Of a stretch of DNA of 9,511 nt, positions 1 to 5,851 are shown in pieces. The stretch is from assembly GCA_937900125.1 (NCBI GenBank), contig CALCEK010000068.1:1-9511 (forward strand), given 5' to 3'. Within the stretch, counting starts at the first letter, position 1, and each line of letters opens with the position of its first letter. This DNA comes from an uncultured Treponema sp. GTDB lineage: Bacteria; Spirochaetota; Spirochaetia; Treponematales; Treponemataceae. The position numbers were made by a program, and so were the translations under genes. A model generated the notes under the pieces. That model saw only the letters and a list, made by a program, of their open reading frames with translations, did not search any database and was not told the origin of the DNA.

Positions 1-1
1 C

Positions 2-508
2 GATAAGTTATATACAAAAAAGAATAAAGGTTCTAAAAGAATTAATAATTTAATTCTTTCAATAACTTTGCACAATTTTCCGGAGGGTATGGCTTTTGGA
101 GTTGCTTTTGGAGCTGCTAAATATGGAATAAGTGATGCAACAGTAGTTAGTGCTTTAATGTTAGCATTAGGGATTGGAATTCAAAATTTTCCAGAGGGTA
201 CTGCTGTAAGTGTACCTTTAAGACGTGAAGGTTTTTCAAGAAGAAAAGCATTTTTCTACGGACAACTTTCTGGAATAGTTGAACCTATAGGAGGTTTAAT
301 AACAATTCTTTTAACATCTTTAGTAGTTCCTATACTTCCTTATTTATTATCTTTTGCGCGTTCAACAAAAGAACCATCGCGTGTGTCAATGACGATTCTG
401 TCGTCTGTGTTGCAGAACAACGGAACTTTTACTTCCATACCAGTGTCAAGTGTTGCAGGTTTTGTTGATTTTCCAGAAGTATCGCCTTTAATACCTGGCT
501 CGCAGTAA
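2..508 (+). CDS. ZIP/GufA-type divalent metal transporter, 5'-partial, 3' end replaced
   Basis: This is the interior of an inner-membrane ZIP-family transporter that would import zinc or related divalent metals. The frame is open to the window edge, so the TTG at 68 is not the start. The metal-site helices are visible: HNFPEG (bases 71-88, equivalent to TM4), QNFPEG (about 182-199, TM5, with Gln in place of the second His as in the GufA/BbZIP branch) and the VEP glutamate of TM6 (about 278-286). Similarity continues through PYLLSFA, ending near base 357. A normal ZIP would continue with AGAM and a last helix. Here the frame instead reads about 50 residues antisense to efp and stops at 506-508. 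The ZIP part is about 31% GC against about 40% for efp, and favours TTA and AGA codons. It is therefore a 3'-truncated foreign gene or an assembly chimera. Family call is firm; integrity is doubtful. Confidence 0.8.
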   Translation, partial: DKLYTKKNKGSKRINNLILSITLHNFPEGMAFGVAFGAAKYGISDATVVSALMLALGIGIQNFPEGTAVSVPLRREGFSRRKAFFYGQLSGIVEPIGGLITILLTSLVVPILPYLLSFARSTKEPSRVSMTILSSVLQNNGTFTSIPVSSVAGFVDFPEVSPLIPGSQ

Positions 509-915
509 GTAATTGTTCTTGTAACTTTAATTGGTGGATTTACACCAACCGCTTTTCCTTCATAAAAAGTGATAGCAACATCGTAATCATCATCTGGAGA
601 AATATAGCCTGCGTTGTCGCCTAAATCCTCTTTTGTAAGAACAACATCATCGTATGTTTCTTGATCCATAAAATGATAGTCGCTTCCGTCAATGTAAGAA
701 AGTTTTACGGTTTTTTCGTCAAGGTCAACTTCATCAAATTTTTCGCCAGCGTCAAGACCCAAATCCTGAGTTCCGCCAGTAACAATGTTTTTTACGCGGA
801 GTTTTGTTACCATTCCCGCACGACCAGATTTTTGTCCAAGCATACGTTGTACAATAAATGGTGCGCCTTCGTACATAAATGCAGAACCAACTCTAATTTC
901 ATTTGTAGATATCAT
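340..915 (-). CDS. efp: Elongation factor P, Arg32 (rhamnosylation) type
   Basis: EF-P is a cytoplasmic, tRNA-shaped protein that binds between the ribosomal P and E sites and restores peptide-bond formation at polyproline stretches. The 191-residue length is normal. An N-terminal KOW-like domain (about 1-62), a middle OB domain and a C-terminal OB domain (about 130-185) are recognisable; the last carries GDTSGK, KPATLDTG and VKVPLF. The loop that enters the peptidyl-transferase centre reads KSGRAG, placing Arg at residue 32 (codon at bases 820-822). This matches the Pseudomonas-type EF-P that EarP rhamnosylates, not the Lys34 type of E. coli. The ATG at 913-915 is preceded by AAGGA at 923-927. 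The gene is divergent from trpE. Its 3' end (stop at 340-342) coincides with the foreign ZIP segment, so the KDNK tail may be native or made at the junction. No downstream terminator is present. Confidence 0.95.
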   Translation of the reverse strand: MISTNEIRVGSAFMYEGAPFIVQRMLGQKSGRAGMVTKLRVKNIVTGGTQDLGLDAGEKFDEVDLDEKTVKLSYIDGSDYHFMDQETYDDVVLTKEDLGDNAGYISPDDDYDVAITFYEGKAVGVNPPIKVTRTITYCEPGIKGDTSGKSTKPATLDTGMEVKVPLFCNTDDRIVIDTRDGSFVERAKDNK

Positions 916-921
916 GTCTAT

Positions 922-945
922 TTCCTTTTTGAGTAGCTTAAGGAA
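922..945 (-). promoter_or_regulatory. Inverted repeat in the efp 5' leader covering the Shine-Dalgarno
   Basis: TTCCTT at 922-927 and AAGGAA at 940-945 are perfectly complementary with a 12-base loop. In the efp transcript the 3' arm contains the ribosome binding site, so the hairpin could lower translation. The stem is short and A/U-rich, and a regulatory role is only inferred. Confidence 0.3.
923..927 (-). promoter_or_regulatory. Ribosome binding site of efp
   Basis: The minus strand reads AAGGA seven bases before the efp ATG, which fixes the start at 915. This site falls in the 3' arm of a 6-bp inverted repeat (922-927 with 940-945). Confidence 0.75.
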
Positions 946-1013
946 TGTTGATTAAATATTTTTTTGAACGCAATAACGTAAATTAATCGCCATTTCCTTA
1001 AAAGAATTAAATT

Positions 1014-1042
1014 ATTATAATTTGACTTTACAAAAAATTCAA
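1014..1042 (-). promoter_or_regulatory. Predicted sigma-70-type promoter for efp
   Basis: Read on the minus strand, TTGAAT (1042 to 1037) is followed after 17 bases by a perfect TATAAT (1019 to 1014). Transcription would begin near 1007 and leave a leader of roughly 92 bases before the efp ATG. The consensus match and ideal spacing support it; there is no experimental evidence. Confidence 0.65.
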
Positions 1043-1076
1043 GTGTATTTTCTTTACAACTTGTGCTGTGCATAGC

Positions 1077-1105
1077 TTGACGGCATAGAATTTTGAATGT
1101 ATAAT
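1077..1105 (+). promoter_or_regulatory. Predicted sigma-70-type promoter of the trp operon
   Basis: TTGACG (1077-1082), a 17-base spacer, and a perfect TATAAT (1100-1105) form a near-consensus promoter. The start would fall near 1111-1113, giving a leader of only about 26 bases. That is too short for a Trp-codon leader peptide, attenuator or T-box. Control is therefore more likely at transcription initiation and by feedback on TrpE. Confidence 0.75.
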
Positions 1106-1123
1106 GTTACTATAAAAAGTAAC
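1106..1123 (+). promoter_or_regulatory. Palindromic candidate operator at the trp transcription start
   Basis: GTTACT (1106-1111) and AGTAAC (1118-1123) are perfect inverted repeats around a 6-base A/T centre. The palindrome begins directly after the -10 box and covers the predicted start site, the classical position for a repressor. Its 18-bp span is like that of a TrpR operator, but the half-sites are not an obvious TrpR match. The binding protein is unknown. Confidence 0.45.
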
Positions 1124-1125
1124 AG

Positions 1126-1132
1126 AAGGGGG
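1126..1132 (+). promoter_or_regulatory. Strong ribosome binding site of trpE
   Basis: AAGGGGG lies five bases before the ATG at 1138, which settles that start codon. Confidence 0.75.
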
Positions 1133-1137
1133 TACAA

Positions 1138-2586
1138 ATGTCAGAAAGAACTGATTGTATATATGAAACTTTGCCAAGTGAGCGGTACACGCCGTTTTCT
1201 TTAGCGCGAAAAATCGGGGCAAAGGCTATTTTAGAAAGTGCGCGATTTAATATGGGGCGCGAACGTTATTCAATTTTAATGGCAGAAGAGGCGTTTCGTG
1301 TTTTTCAGGATGATTCGGGGGTTTTTATTGTTGTAGATGGAGAAACTCGACCTTTTGATTTTGCCCTAGATTCTGATGATGAAAAAATCGCTCCAGGAAG
1401 TTCTAAAGCTCACACGGCTGACATTTTGGACGTTTTGCTCCACATTGCAAAAGAAAATACGCTTCCTGTGCGGGGAATTCCCGTTCCCGCAAGCGGAATT
1501 GGTTATTTGAGCTACGAATTTTGTACTCGTTGTGACACAATTCAGATGGCTCCTCAAACTGATTCCTTAAATATTCCTGAAAGTGAATTTATTGTTGGGC
1601 ATTTGTACATTGTGTTTGACCATTTTACAGAGCAACTTCACGTTTTTGCCTTAAATTATGACGAACACCAAATTGATTTGCAAGAAGCTGTAAATAAACT
1701 TAAATCAAGATTGAGCGATATGGATTTTACCTATCTTGCTCCTCCCGAAGAAGCAAAACCTTGCACAGTTTTGACCGACTTGCAAGAATCAGAGGCTTCT
1801 TACAAAGAAAAAGTGCTTGAGCTAAAAAAGCACATTGTTGCTGGAGACATTTTTCAGGCGGTTCCAAGCAGACGTTTGCAGCTTAATTGCGAATCTTCTG
1901 CGTTAGAAATTTATAGGCGGCTTAGGTCAATCAATCCTTCGCCGTACCTTGTTTACCTTGATTTTGGAAATCGGCAAATCGTTGGTTCTTCGCCAGAAAG
2001 TTTAGTCCGTGTTCGCGAAGGAATTGCGTCAATTCGACCTATTGCGGGAACACGCAGACGGGGTAAAAATCGCGCTGAAGACGAAGAGTTAAAGGAGAAT
2101 CTCCTTTCGGACAATAAAGAAAAAAGCGAACATTTGATGTTGGTGGATTTAGCTAGAAACGATTTAGGGCGAGTTTGCAAAAAAGGGAGCGTAAAAGTTA
2201 CTCGTTATATGGATTGCGAGTATTTTAGCCATGTTATGCACCTTGTAAGCGATGTTGAGGGACAAATAAAAGAAAATGTAAAACAAATACAAGTATTGCG
2301 TTCCGCATTTCCAGCGGGAACTGTCAGCGGTTCACCAAAAATTTCGGCAATAGAAATTTTGAGTCAACTTGAAAAAGAAAAACGCAGATTTTACGCAGGT
2401 GCAATCGGTTATTTGCAAAATTCTGGCGACCTAGATTTTTGTATAGGAATTCGTTGCGCACTAAAGCAAGATTCCGTGTGGACTTTACAAGCGGGAGGCG
2501 GTATTGTATATGATAGCAATCCTGACCGCGAGTGGGAAGAAACCAACGAAAAATTGGGTGCTTTGCGGGCAGTTTTGGAAGGCTAA
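1138..2586 (+). CDS. trpE: Anthranilate synthase component I
   Basis: TrpE converts chorismate to anthranilate using ammonia supplied by the TrpG domain encoded next door; it is the committed, feedback-controlled step of tryptophan synthesis. The 482-residue protein has an N-terminal regulatory region with ILES at 31-34, corresponding to the LLES tryptophan-binding motif. The chorismate-binding domain follows: GDIFQ (236-240), SSPE (284-287), RPIAGTRRRG (300-309), EHLMLVDLARND (331-342), FPAGTVSGSPK (391-401) and AGGGIVYDSNPD (452-463). PIAGT with Ala, where PabB has Lys (PIKGT), favours TrpE over aminodeoxychorismate synthase, and so does the operon. It is the first gene of the operon, behind a near-consensus promoter, and ends 41 bases before trpGD. 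The protein is somewhat shorter than the roughly 520 residues of enteric TrpE. All main catalytic motifs are intact. Confidence 0.96.
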   Translation: MSERTDCIYETLPSERYTPFSLARKIGAKAILESARFNMGRERYSILMAEEAFRVFQDDSGVFIVVDGETRPFDFALDSDDEKIAPGSSKAHTADILDVLLHIAKENTLPVRGIPVPASGIGYLSYEFCTRCDTIQMAPQTDSLNIPESEFIVGHLYIVFDHFTEQLHVFALNYDEHQIDLQEAVNKLKSRLSDMDFTYLAPPEEAKPCTVLTDLQESEASYKEKVLELKKHIVAGDIFQAVPSRRLQLNCESSALEIYRRLRSINPSPYLVYLDFGNRQIVGSSPESLVRVREGIASIRPIAGTRRRGKNRAEDEELKENLLSDNKEKSEHLMLVDLARNDLGRVCKKGSVKVTRYMDCEYFSHVMHLVSDVEGQIKENVKQIQVLRSAFPAGTVSGSPKISAIEILSQLEKEKRRFYAGAIGYLQNSGDLDFCIGIRCALKQDSVWTLQAGGGIVYDSNPDREWEETNEKLGALRAVLEG

Positions 2587-2617
2587 GTGCGAAAATTGTT
2601 CGGGAATAAGTTTGTTT

Positions 2618-2622
2618 GGAGG
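2618..2622 (+). promoter_or_regulatory. Ribosome binding site that sets the trpGD start
   Basis: GGAGG followed by five A residues precedes the ATG at 2628. The in-frame TTG at 2616 overlaps this site and is not a credible start. With ATG 2628 the protein begins at the conserved MILVIDNYDSFTYN of TrpG. Confidence 0.85.
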
Positions 2623-2627
2623 AAAAA

Positions 2628-4226
2628 ATGATTTTAGTTATAGATAATTATGATTCTTTTACGTATAACGTGGTTCAGGCATTGGAGCGACTTTCTAGCG
2701 AGGAAGTTTACGTTGTTCGCTCAAAGGAATGTAGCATTGAGCAATTGGAAGCTCTAAATCCTAGCCGACTTGTTGTAAGCCCAGGACCAGGACAGCCACG
2801 GGATGCGGGAATCAGCGAGGAAGCCATTAAACATTTTGCGGGAAAAATACCGATTTTGGGGATTTGTCTTGGACATCAGGCGATTGGCGAAGCTTTTGGC
2901 GCAAAAATTGTACAAGCAAAACGGATTTGTCATGGTGTTGTTGAAGAAATGCAGCTTGATGGACGAGGAATTTTCCGATTGGCAGGAAAACAAGCATCTT
3001 TTACACGCTACCATTCGCTTGTTATCGAAGAAGAATCGCTTCCAAGCGATTTTGAAGTTACAGCTCGCAGTTCAGACGGAGAAATAATGGGGATTCGGCA
3101 CAAACAATTTTTAATTGAAGGAGTGCAATTTCACCCCGAATCAATCGCAAGTCAAAGTGGCGATGAAATCTTTAAAGCATTCTTAAATTATCGCCGAGAA
3201 AATTTGCCAGTCGCTTCATTTTTGAATCAACTCATTGACAAACAAGATTTGTCCGAGGAGCAAGCCTCACTTTTTATGGAAAATTTGACCGATGGCGATT
3301 TGGACGAGCGCGTTATGGCTGCAATTCTTACCGCAATAGCCGCAAAAGGTCCTTCTACAAGCGAAATGATAGGTTGCGCCAAGGCTCTTCTCAAAAAGAA
3401 AAAATCGCTTCCTGTAAAATCTGATGAACTTGCGGAAATTGTTGGCACTGGTGGCGATTGTAAGGGGAGTTTTAACATTTCTTCGCTTTCGGCAATTGTG
3501 GCTTCTAGTTGCGGACAAAAAATGGCAAAGCATGGAAATCGCGCTGTTTCTTCAAAGTCTGGCTCGGCGGATTTTTATGAATCGCTCGGCATAAAAATTG
3601 ACGGAACTCCAGAACAAACAGCGCGTTTAATAGAAGAAACTGGATTCGGCTTTTTGATGGCACCAGTTTATCATTCGGCAATGCGTTTTGCCGCTCCAGT
3701 TAGAAAAGTGCTTGGCGTAAAAACGATAATGAATATTTTGGGACCGCTCTTGAATCCCGCTGGGGCAGTTTACGAAGTTTTGGGTGTATATTCTCCCGAT
3801 TTACTTGAACGATACGGACGCGCCGCTAAACAATTGGGGGCAAAGCGGGTTATGATCGTTTCTAGTGCTGACGGTTTTGATGAAATCAGTCCTTGCGCAC
3901 CAACTTATGTTTTTCAAATAAACGATGACGGCTCGGAATACAAATACACAATCAAACCCGAATTGTTCGGCATTACAGACGCTCTCCCCGAAGAACTTGC
4001 AGGCGGAACGGGCGTGGAAAATGCGGCTCTTGCAAAAGAATTGCTTTCTGGCTCGGGAAGAAAAACGCTTCGCTACGCGGTTGGGCTAAATGCGGGTGCG
4101 GTTTTGTATCTCGGCGGAAAAACGCGCACTATTGCAGAAGGTTACAAGGCTGCTTTAGACGCACTTGACAGCGGAAAAGCAAAAGCTCAGTTTGAAAAAA
4201 TTAAAGAAGTTTCAAATCGCCTTTAG
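2628..4226 (+). CDS. trpGD: Fused anthranilate synthase glutaminase / anthranilate phosphoribosyltransferase
   Basis: This 532-residue bifunctional enzyme has two domains. Residues 1-~193 are a class I glutamine amidotransferase (TrpG) that feeds ammonia to TrpE: IDNYDSFTYN (5-14), the PGPG loop (52-55), nucleophile Cys80 in GICLGHQ, and His169/Glu171 in HPES complete the triad. Residues ~197-532 are TrpD, which joins anthranilate to PRPP: GTGGD (273-277), KHGNRAVSSKSGSAD (301-315), an APVRK..GV.T..NILGPL.NPA segment, and DGFDEIS, where DGLDE is usual. Both halves have normal length and no broken motif. The same fusion occurs in enteric bacteria; here the order trpE-trpGD-trpCF also matches theirs. 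The sequence contains no tryptophan. trpCF begins 15 bases after its stop, so the two are probably cotranscribed. Confidence 0.96.
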   Translation: MILVIDNYDSFTYNVVQALERLSSEEVYVVRSKECSIEQLEALNPSRLVVSPGPGQPRDAGISEEAIKHFAGKIPILGICLGHQAIGEAFGAKIVQAKRICHGVVEEMQLDGRGIFRLAGKQASFTRYHSLVIEEESLPSDFEVTARSSDGEIMGIRHKQFLIEGVQFHPESIASQSGDEIFKAFLNYRRENLPVASFLNQLIDKQDLSEEQASLFMENLTDGDLDERVMAAILTAIAAKGPSTSEMIGCAKALLKKKKSLPVKSDELAEIVGTGGDCKGSFNISSLSAIVASSCGQKMAKHGNRAVSSKSGSADFYESLGIKIDGTPEQTARLIEETGFGFLMAPVYHSAMRFAAPVRKVLGVKTIMNILGPLLNPAGAVYEVLGVYSPDLLERYGRAAKQLGAKRVMIVSSADGFDEISPCAPTYVFQINDDGSEYKYTIKPELFGITDALPEELAGGTGVENAALAKELLSGSGRKTLRYAVGLNAGAVLYLGGKTRTIAEGYKAALDALDSGKAKAQFEKIKEVSNRL

Positions 4227-4241
4227 TTTTGGTGCAAAAAA

Positions 4242-5768
4242 ATGGATATTCTTGAACAAATTGTAGAAAAACGCAAAGAAGATATTGCAAAACTAGGGTA
4301 CGATTTTGGTTTGCCACTTCCAAAAGAACGTAAACGAAAAATTGTTCCTTTTGTGGTGCAAAAAAGTGTCATTTTAGAAATAAAACGCGCATCTCCGAGT
4401 AAGGGCGATATTGCGCCATCGTTAGACCCAATTTCGCTTGCGCAAAATTATCGCGCAGCTGGTGCAAAGGCAATTTCTGTTTTAACGGAAAATCACTATT
4501 TTAAAGGGAGCCTTACGGATTTATGCCGAGTTTCCGAAGCTATTAGCGATGTTTCAATTTTGCGTAAGGATTTTATCTTAAATGAAGCTGAAATTGATAT
4601 TGCATATCGGTGCGGGGCGGATGCCGTCTTGCTGATTTCGCGGATTTTAGATGAAGACAAAATGGTTTCTATGGCAAAACACTGCGCGTCTTTGGGGCTT
4701 ACTGCTTTTATTGAGGTGCGCCTTGAAGAAGATTTGCAAAAGTTAAAGTGCGTTGCTTCTGTTGTTCCAAGCGAGTTTATTGTTTGCGGAGTTAATTCAC
4801 GCGATTTGAGCGATTTTTCTATTGACCTTTTGCGTCCAGAATTTATGTTTGAACGAATTAAGAATATTTTAGGAAAAGATGCTCGAGTCGTTTTTGAAAG
4901 TGGCATATTGAGCGCACAAGCTGCACAGTTTGCGGGTTCTTTAGGCTTTACGGGTTTGCTTTTAGGTGAAGCGGCTGCAAAAAATCCTCAAAATGCAAAA
5001 GATTTTGTTTTATCTTTTACAAACGCGAACGTTAATGCGAACGCTAACGTGAACGTTAATGCGCTATTTTGGAAAGACTATGCAAATCTTTTACAAAAAG
5101 AAAAAAAGCCCATCTTAAAAATTTGTGGGCTTACAAATATTGAAGACGCTCTTTCGGCGGCTGTTTCTGGGGCAGCGTTTTTGGGGTGCATTTTTTATGC
5201 AAAAAGTCCGCGAAACTGTACAGAAAATTTTGTTCGCGAGTTGCGGCAAAAACTCAATTCTGAAGAAGGGGAGAATTTTCCAAAAATTGTAGGCGTGGTG
5301 GTCGATTGCACAAGTTTAGAAGCGCAGTTGGCTCTAAAACTTTTAAAAGAAGGTATTTTGGACGCTATACAGTTGCATGGTAAAAAAGCCGCTGAAGAAT
5401 TTTTTGCAAAACCAGAGTTAAACACTTTGCCGCATTACATAACAGTAAATGTTAAAACCGAAGACGATTTAAGTTATATTCAAGAATTGCGTCGTTTGGG
5501 CGAGCCAAGAATCCTATTAGACTCTCAGCTCGGAGAAAAAATTGGCGGAACGGGAGTTAGTATTTCATCGGACTTGGTGAAAAAAGCGTCAAAAGGTGCA
5601 AAATTGTGGCTTGCAGGTGGAATTTCTCTTCAAAATATTGAACAAATCTTAAATTATTCTCCTGAACTAATCGATGTCAACAGCGGAATAGAAAGTGTGC
5701 CAGGAAAAAAGGACATGGACAAAATGCTTGAGTTGACCAAATGTTTAGAATCGCTACGCACTTTGTAA
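4242..5768 (+). CDS. trpCF: Fused indole-3-glycerol-phosphate synthase / phosphoribosylanthranilate isomerase
   Basis: This 508-residue protein carries two TIM-barrel enzymes. Residues 1-~258 are TrpC, which closes the indole ring. Its catalytic set is intact: Glu46 and Lys48 in ILEIKRASPSKG, Lys109 in RKDF, Glu158 in IEVR, Asn185 in GVNSRDL and Ser220 in ESGI. Residues ~288-508 are TrpF, which does the preceding Amadori isomerisation: Cys295 in LKICGL, an SPR motif (322-324), IQLHG (376-380), Asp427 in LLDS, GGTG (435-438), LAGG (457-460) and IDVNSGIES (477-485). The domains are joined by a repetitive Asn-Ala/Val linker (about 261-274), an unusual feature treated separately. The start is ATG 4242; only a weak GGTG lies upstream, so translation may be coupled to trpGD. 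Domain order matches the enteric TrpCF fusion. Confidence 0.96.
   Translation: MDILEQIVEKRKEDIAKLGYDFGLPLPKERKRKIVPFVVQKSVILEIKRASPSKGDIAPSLDPISLAQNYRAAGAKAISVLTENHYFKGSLTDLCRVSEAISDVSILRKDFILNEAEIDIAYRCGADAVLLISRILDEDKMVSMAKHCASLGLTAFIEVRLEEDLQKLKCVASVVPSEFIVCGVNSRDLSDFSIDLLRPEFMFERIKNILGKDARVVFESGILSAQAAQFAGSLGFTGLLLGEAAAKNPQNAKDFVLSFTNANVNANANVNVNALFWKDYANLLQKEKKPILKICGLTNIEDALSAAVSGAAFLGCIFYAKSPRNCTENFVRELRQKLNSEEGENFPKIVGVVVDCTSLEAQLALKLLKEGILDAIQLHGKKAAEEFFAKPELNTLPHYITVNVKTEDDLSYIQELRRLGEPRILLDSQLGEKIGGTGVSISSDLVKKASKGAKLWLAGGISLQNIEQILNYSPELIDVNSGIESVPGKKDMDKMLELTKCLESLRTL
5022..5063 (+). repeat. Hexanucleotide repeat encoding the TrpC-TrpF linker
   Basis: Seven degenerate 6-bp units (AAC/AAT followed by GCN or GTN) encode alternating Asn and Ala/Val at residues 261-274 of TrpCF. 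The 15-mers at 5025-5039 and 5049-5063 differ at one base, suggesting tandem duplication. The 42-bp tract is in frame, and unit gain or loss would keep the frame. Confidence 0.85.
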
Positions 5769-5790
5769 CAAAAAACACCGCATTTTTGTT
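5767..5790 (+). other. A/T stem-loop at the trpCF stop codon
   Basis: AACAAAAA (5767-5774) pairs perfectly with TTTTTGTT (5783-5790) around an ACACCGCA loop. The stem has little GC and no following U-run, so it is at most a weak 3'-end structure. Confidence 0.3.
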
Positions 5791-5805
5791 TGACCCATAA
5801 AGATA

Positions 5806-5830
5806 CTCTACCGCGTTGTTTGCGGTAGGG
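5806..5830 (+). terminator. Stem-loop between trpCF and the lipoprotein gene, possible weak terminator
   Basis: CTACCGC (5808-5814) and GCGGTAG (5822-5828) form a perfect 7-bp stem with a 7-base loop, extendable to 9 bp with one G-U pair. It is followed by AAAA and then five T residues (about 5835-5839), so the U-tract is displaced and termination may be incomplete. It lies only 10 bases before the Shine-Dalgarno of the next gene. It could equally be an intercistronic RNA structure. Confidence 0.45.
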
Positions 5831-5840
5831 AAAATTTTTA

Positions 5841-5845
5841 AGGGG
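5841..5845 (+). promoter_or_regulatory. Ribosome binding site of the alpha-2-macroglobulin lipoprotein
   Basis: AGGGG lies six bases before the ATG at 5852. That start places a lipoprotein signal peptide at the N terminus, which supports the choice. Confidence 0.65.
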
Positions 5846-5851
5846 ATTTTA

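Noticed and set aside
68..70. TTG as the start of the ZIP gene
   Set aside because: The same frame is open upstream to base 2 and codes a plausible ZIP loop and the start of the HNFPEG helix, so the gene is cut by the window edge and does not start here.
340..508. C-terminal domain of the ZIP ORF after residue LLSFA
   Set aside because: These residues are the exact antisense of the conserved EF-P C terminus and do not look like any transporter segment.
661..936. 91-codon plus-strand ORF opposite efp
   Set aside because: It is antisense to a strongly conserved efp, has no ribosome binding site and resembles no family.
1022..1049. Second plus-strand promoter upstream of trpE (TTGACT then TGTATT)
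   Set aside because: The -10 is poor and the spacing 16, while a far better promoter lies at 1077-1105. It also overlaps the efp promoter.
1106..1123. Transcription attenuator or T-box before trpE
   Set aside because: The leader is about 26 bases, with no Trp-codon peptide, no terminator and no T-box sequence. The inverted repeat is better placed as a DNA operator.
1028..1222. 64-codon minus-strand ORF over the trp promoter and trpE start
   Set aside because: It overlaps both divergent promoters and the trpE 5' end and has no recognisable protein features.
2616..2618. TTG start for trpGD, giving an MEEK extension
   Set aside because: It overlaps the GGAGG ribosome binding site. ATG 2628 has ideal spacing and begins at the conserved TrpG N terminus.
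4496..4906. 136-codon minus-strand ORF inside trpC
   Set aside because: It is a shadow of the intact TrpC barrel; its residues follow the complementary codons of conserved motifs and no start signals are seen.
5022..5063. CRISPR-like or mobile-element repeat
   Set aside because: Units are 6 bp, contiguous, in frame and inside a coding sequence, with no spacers.
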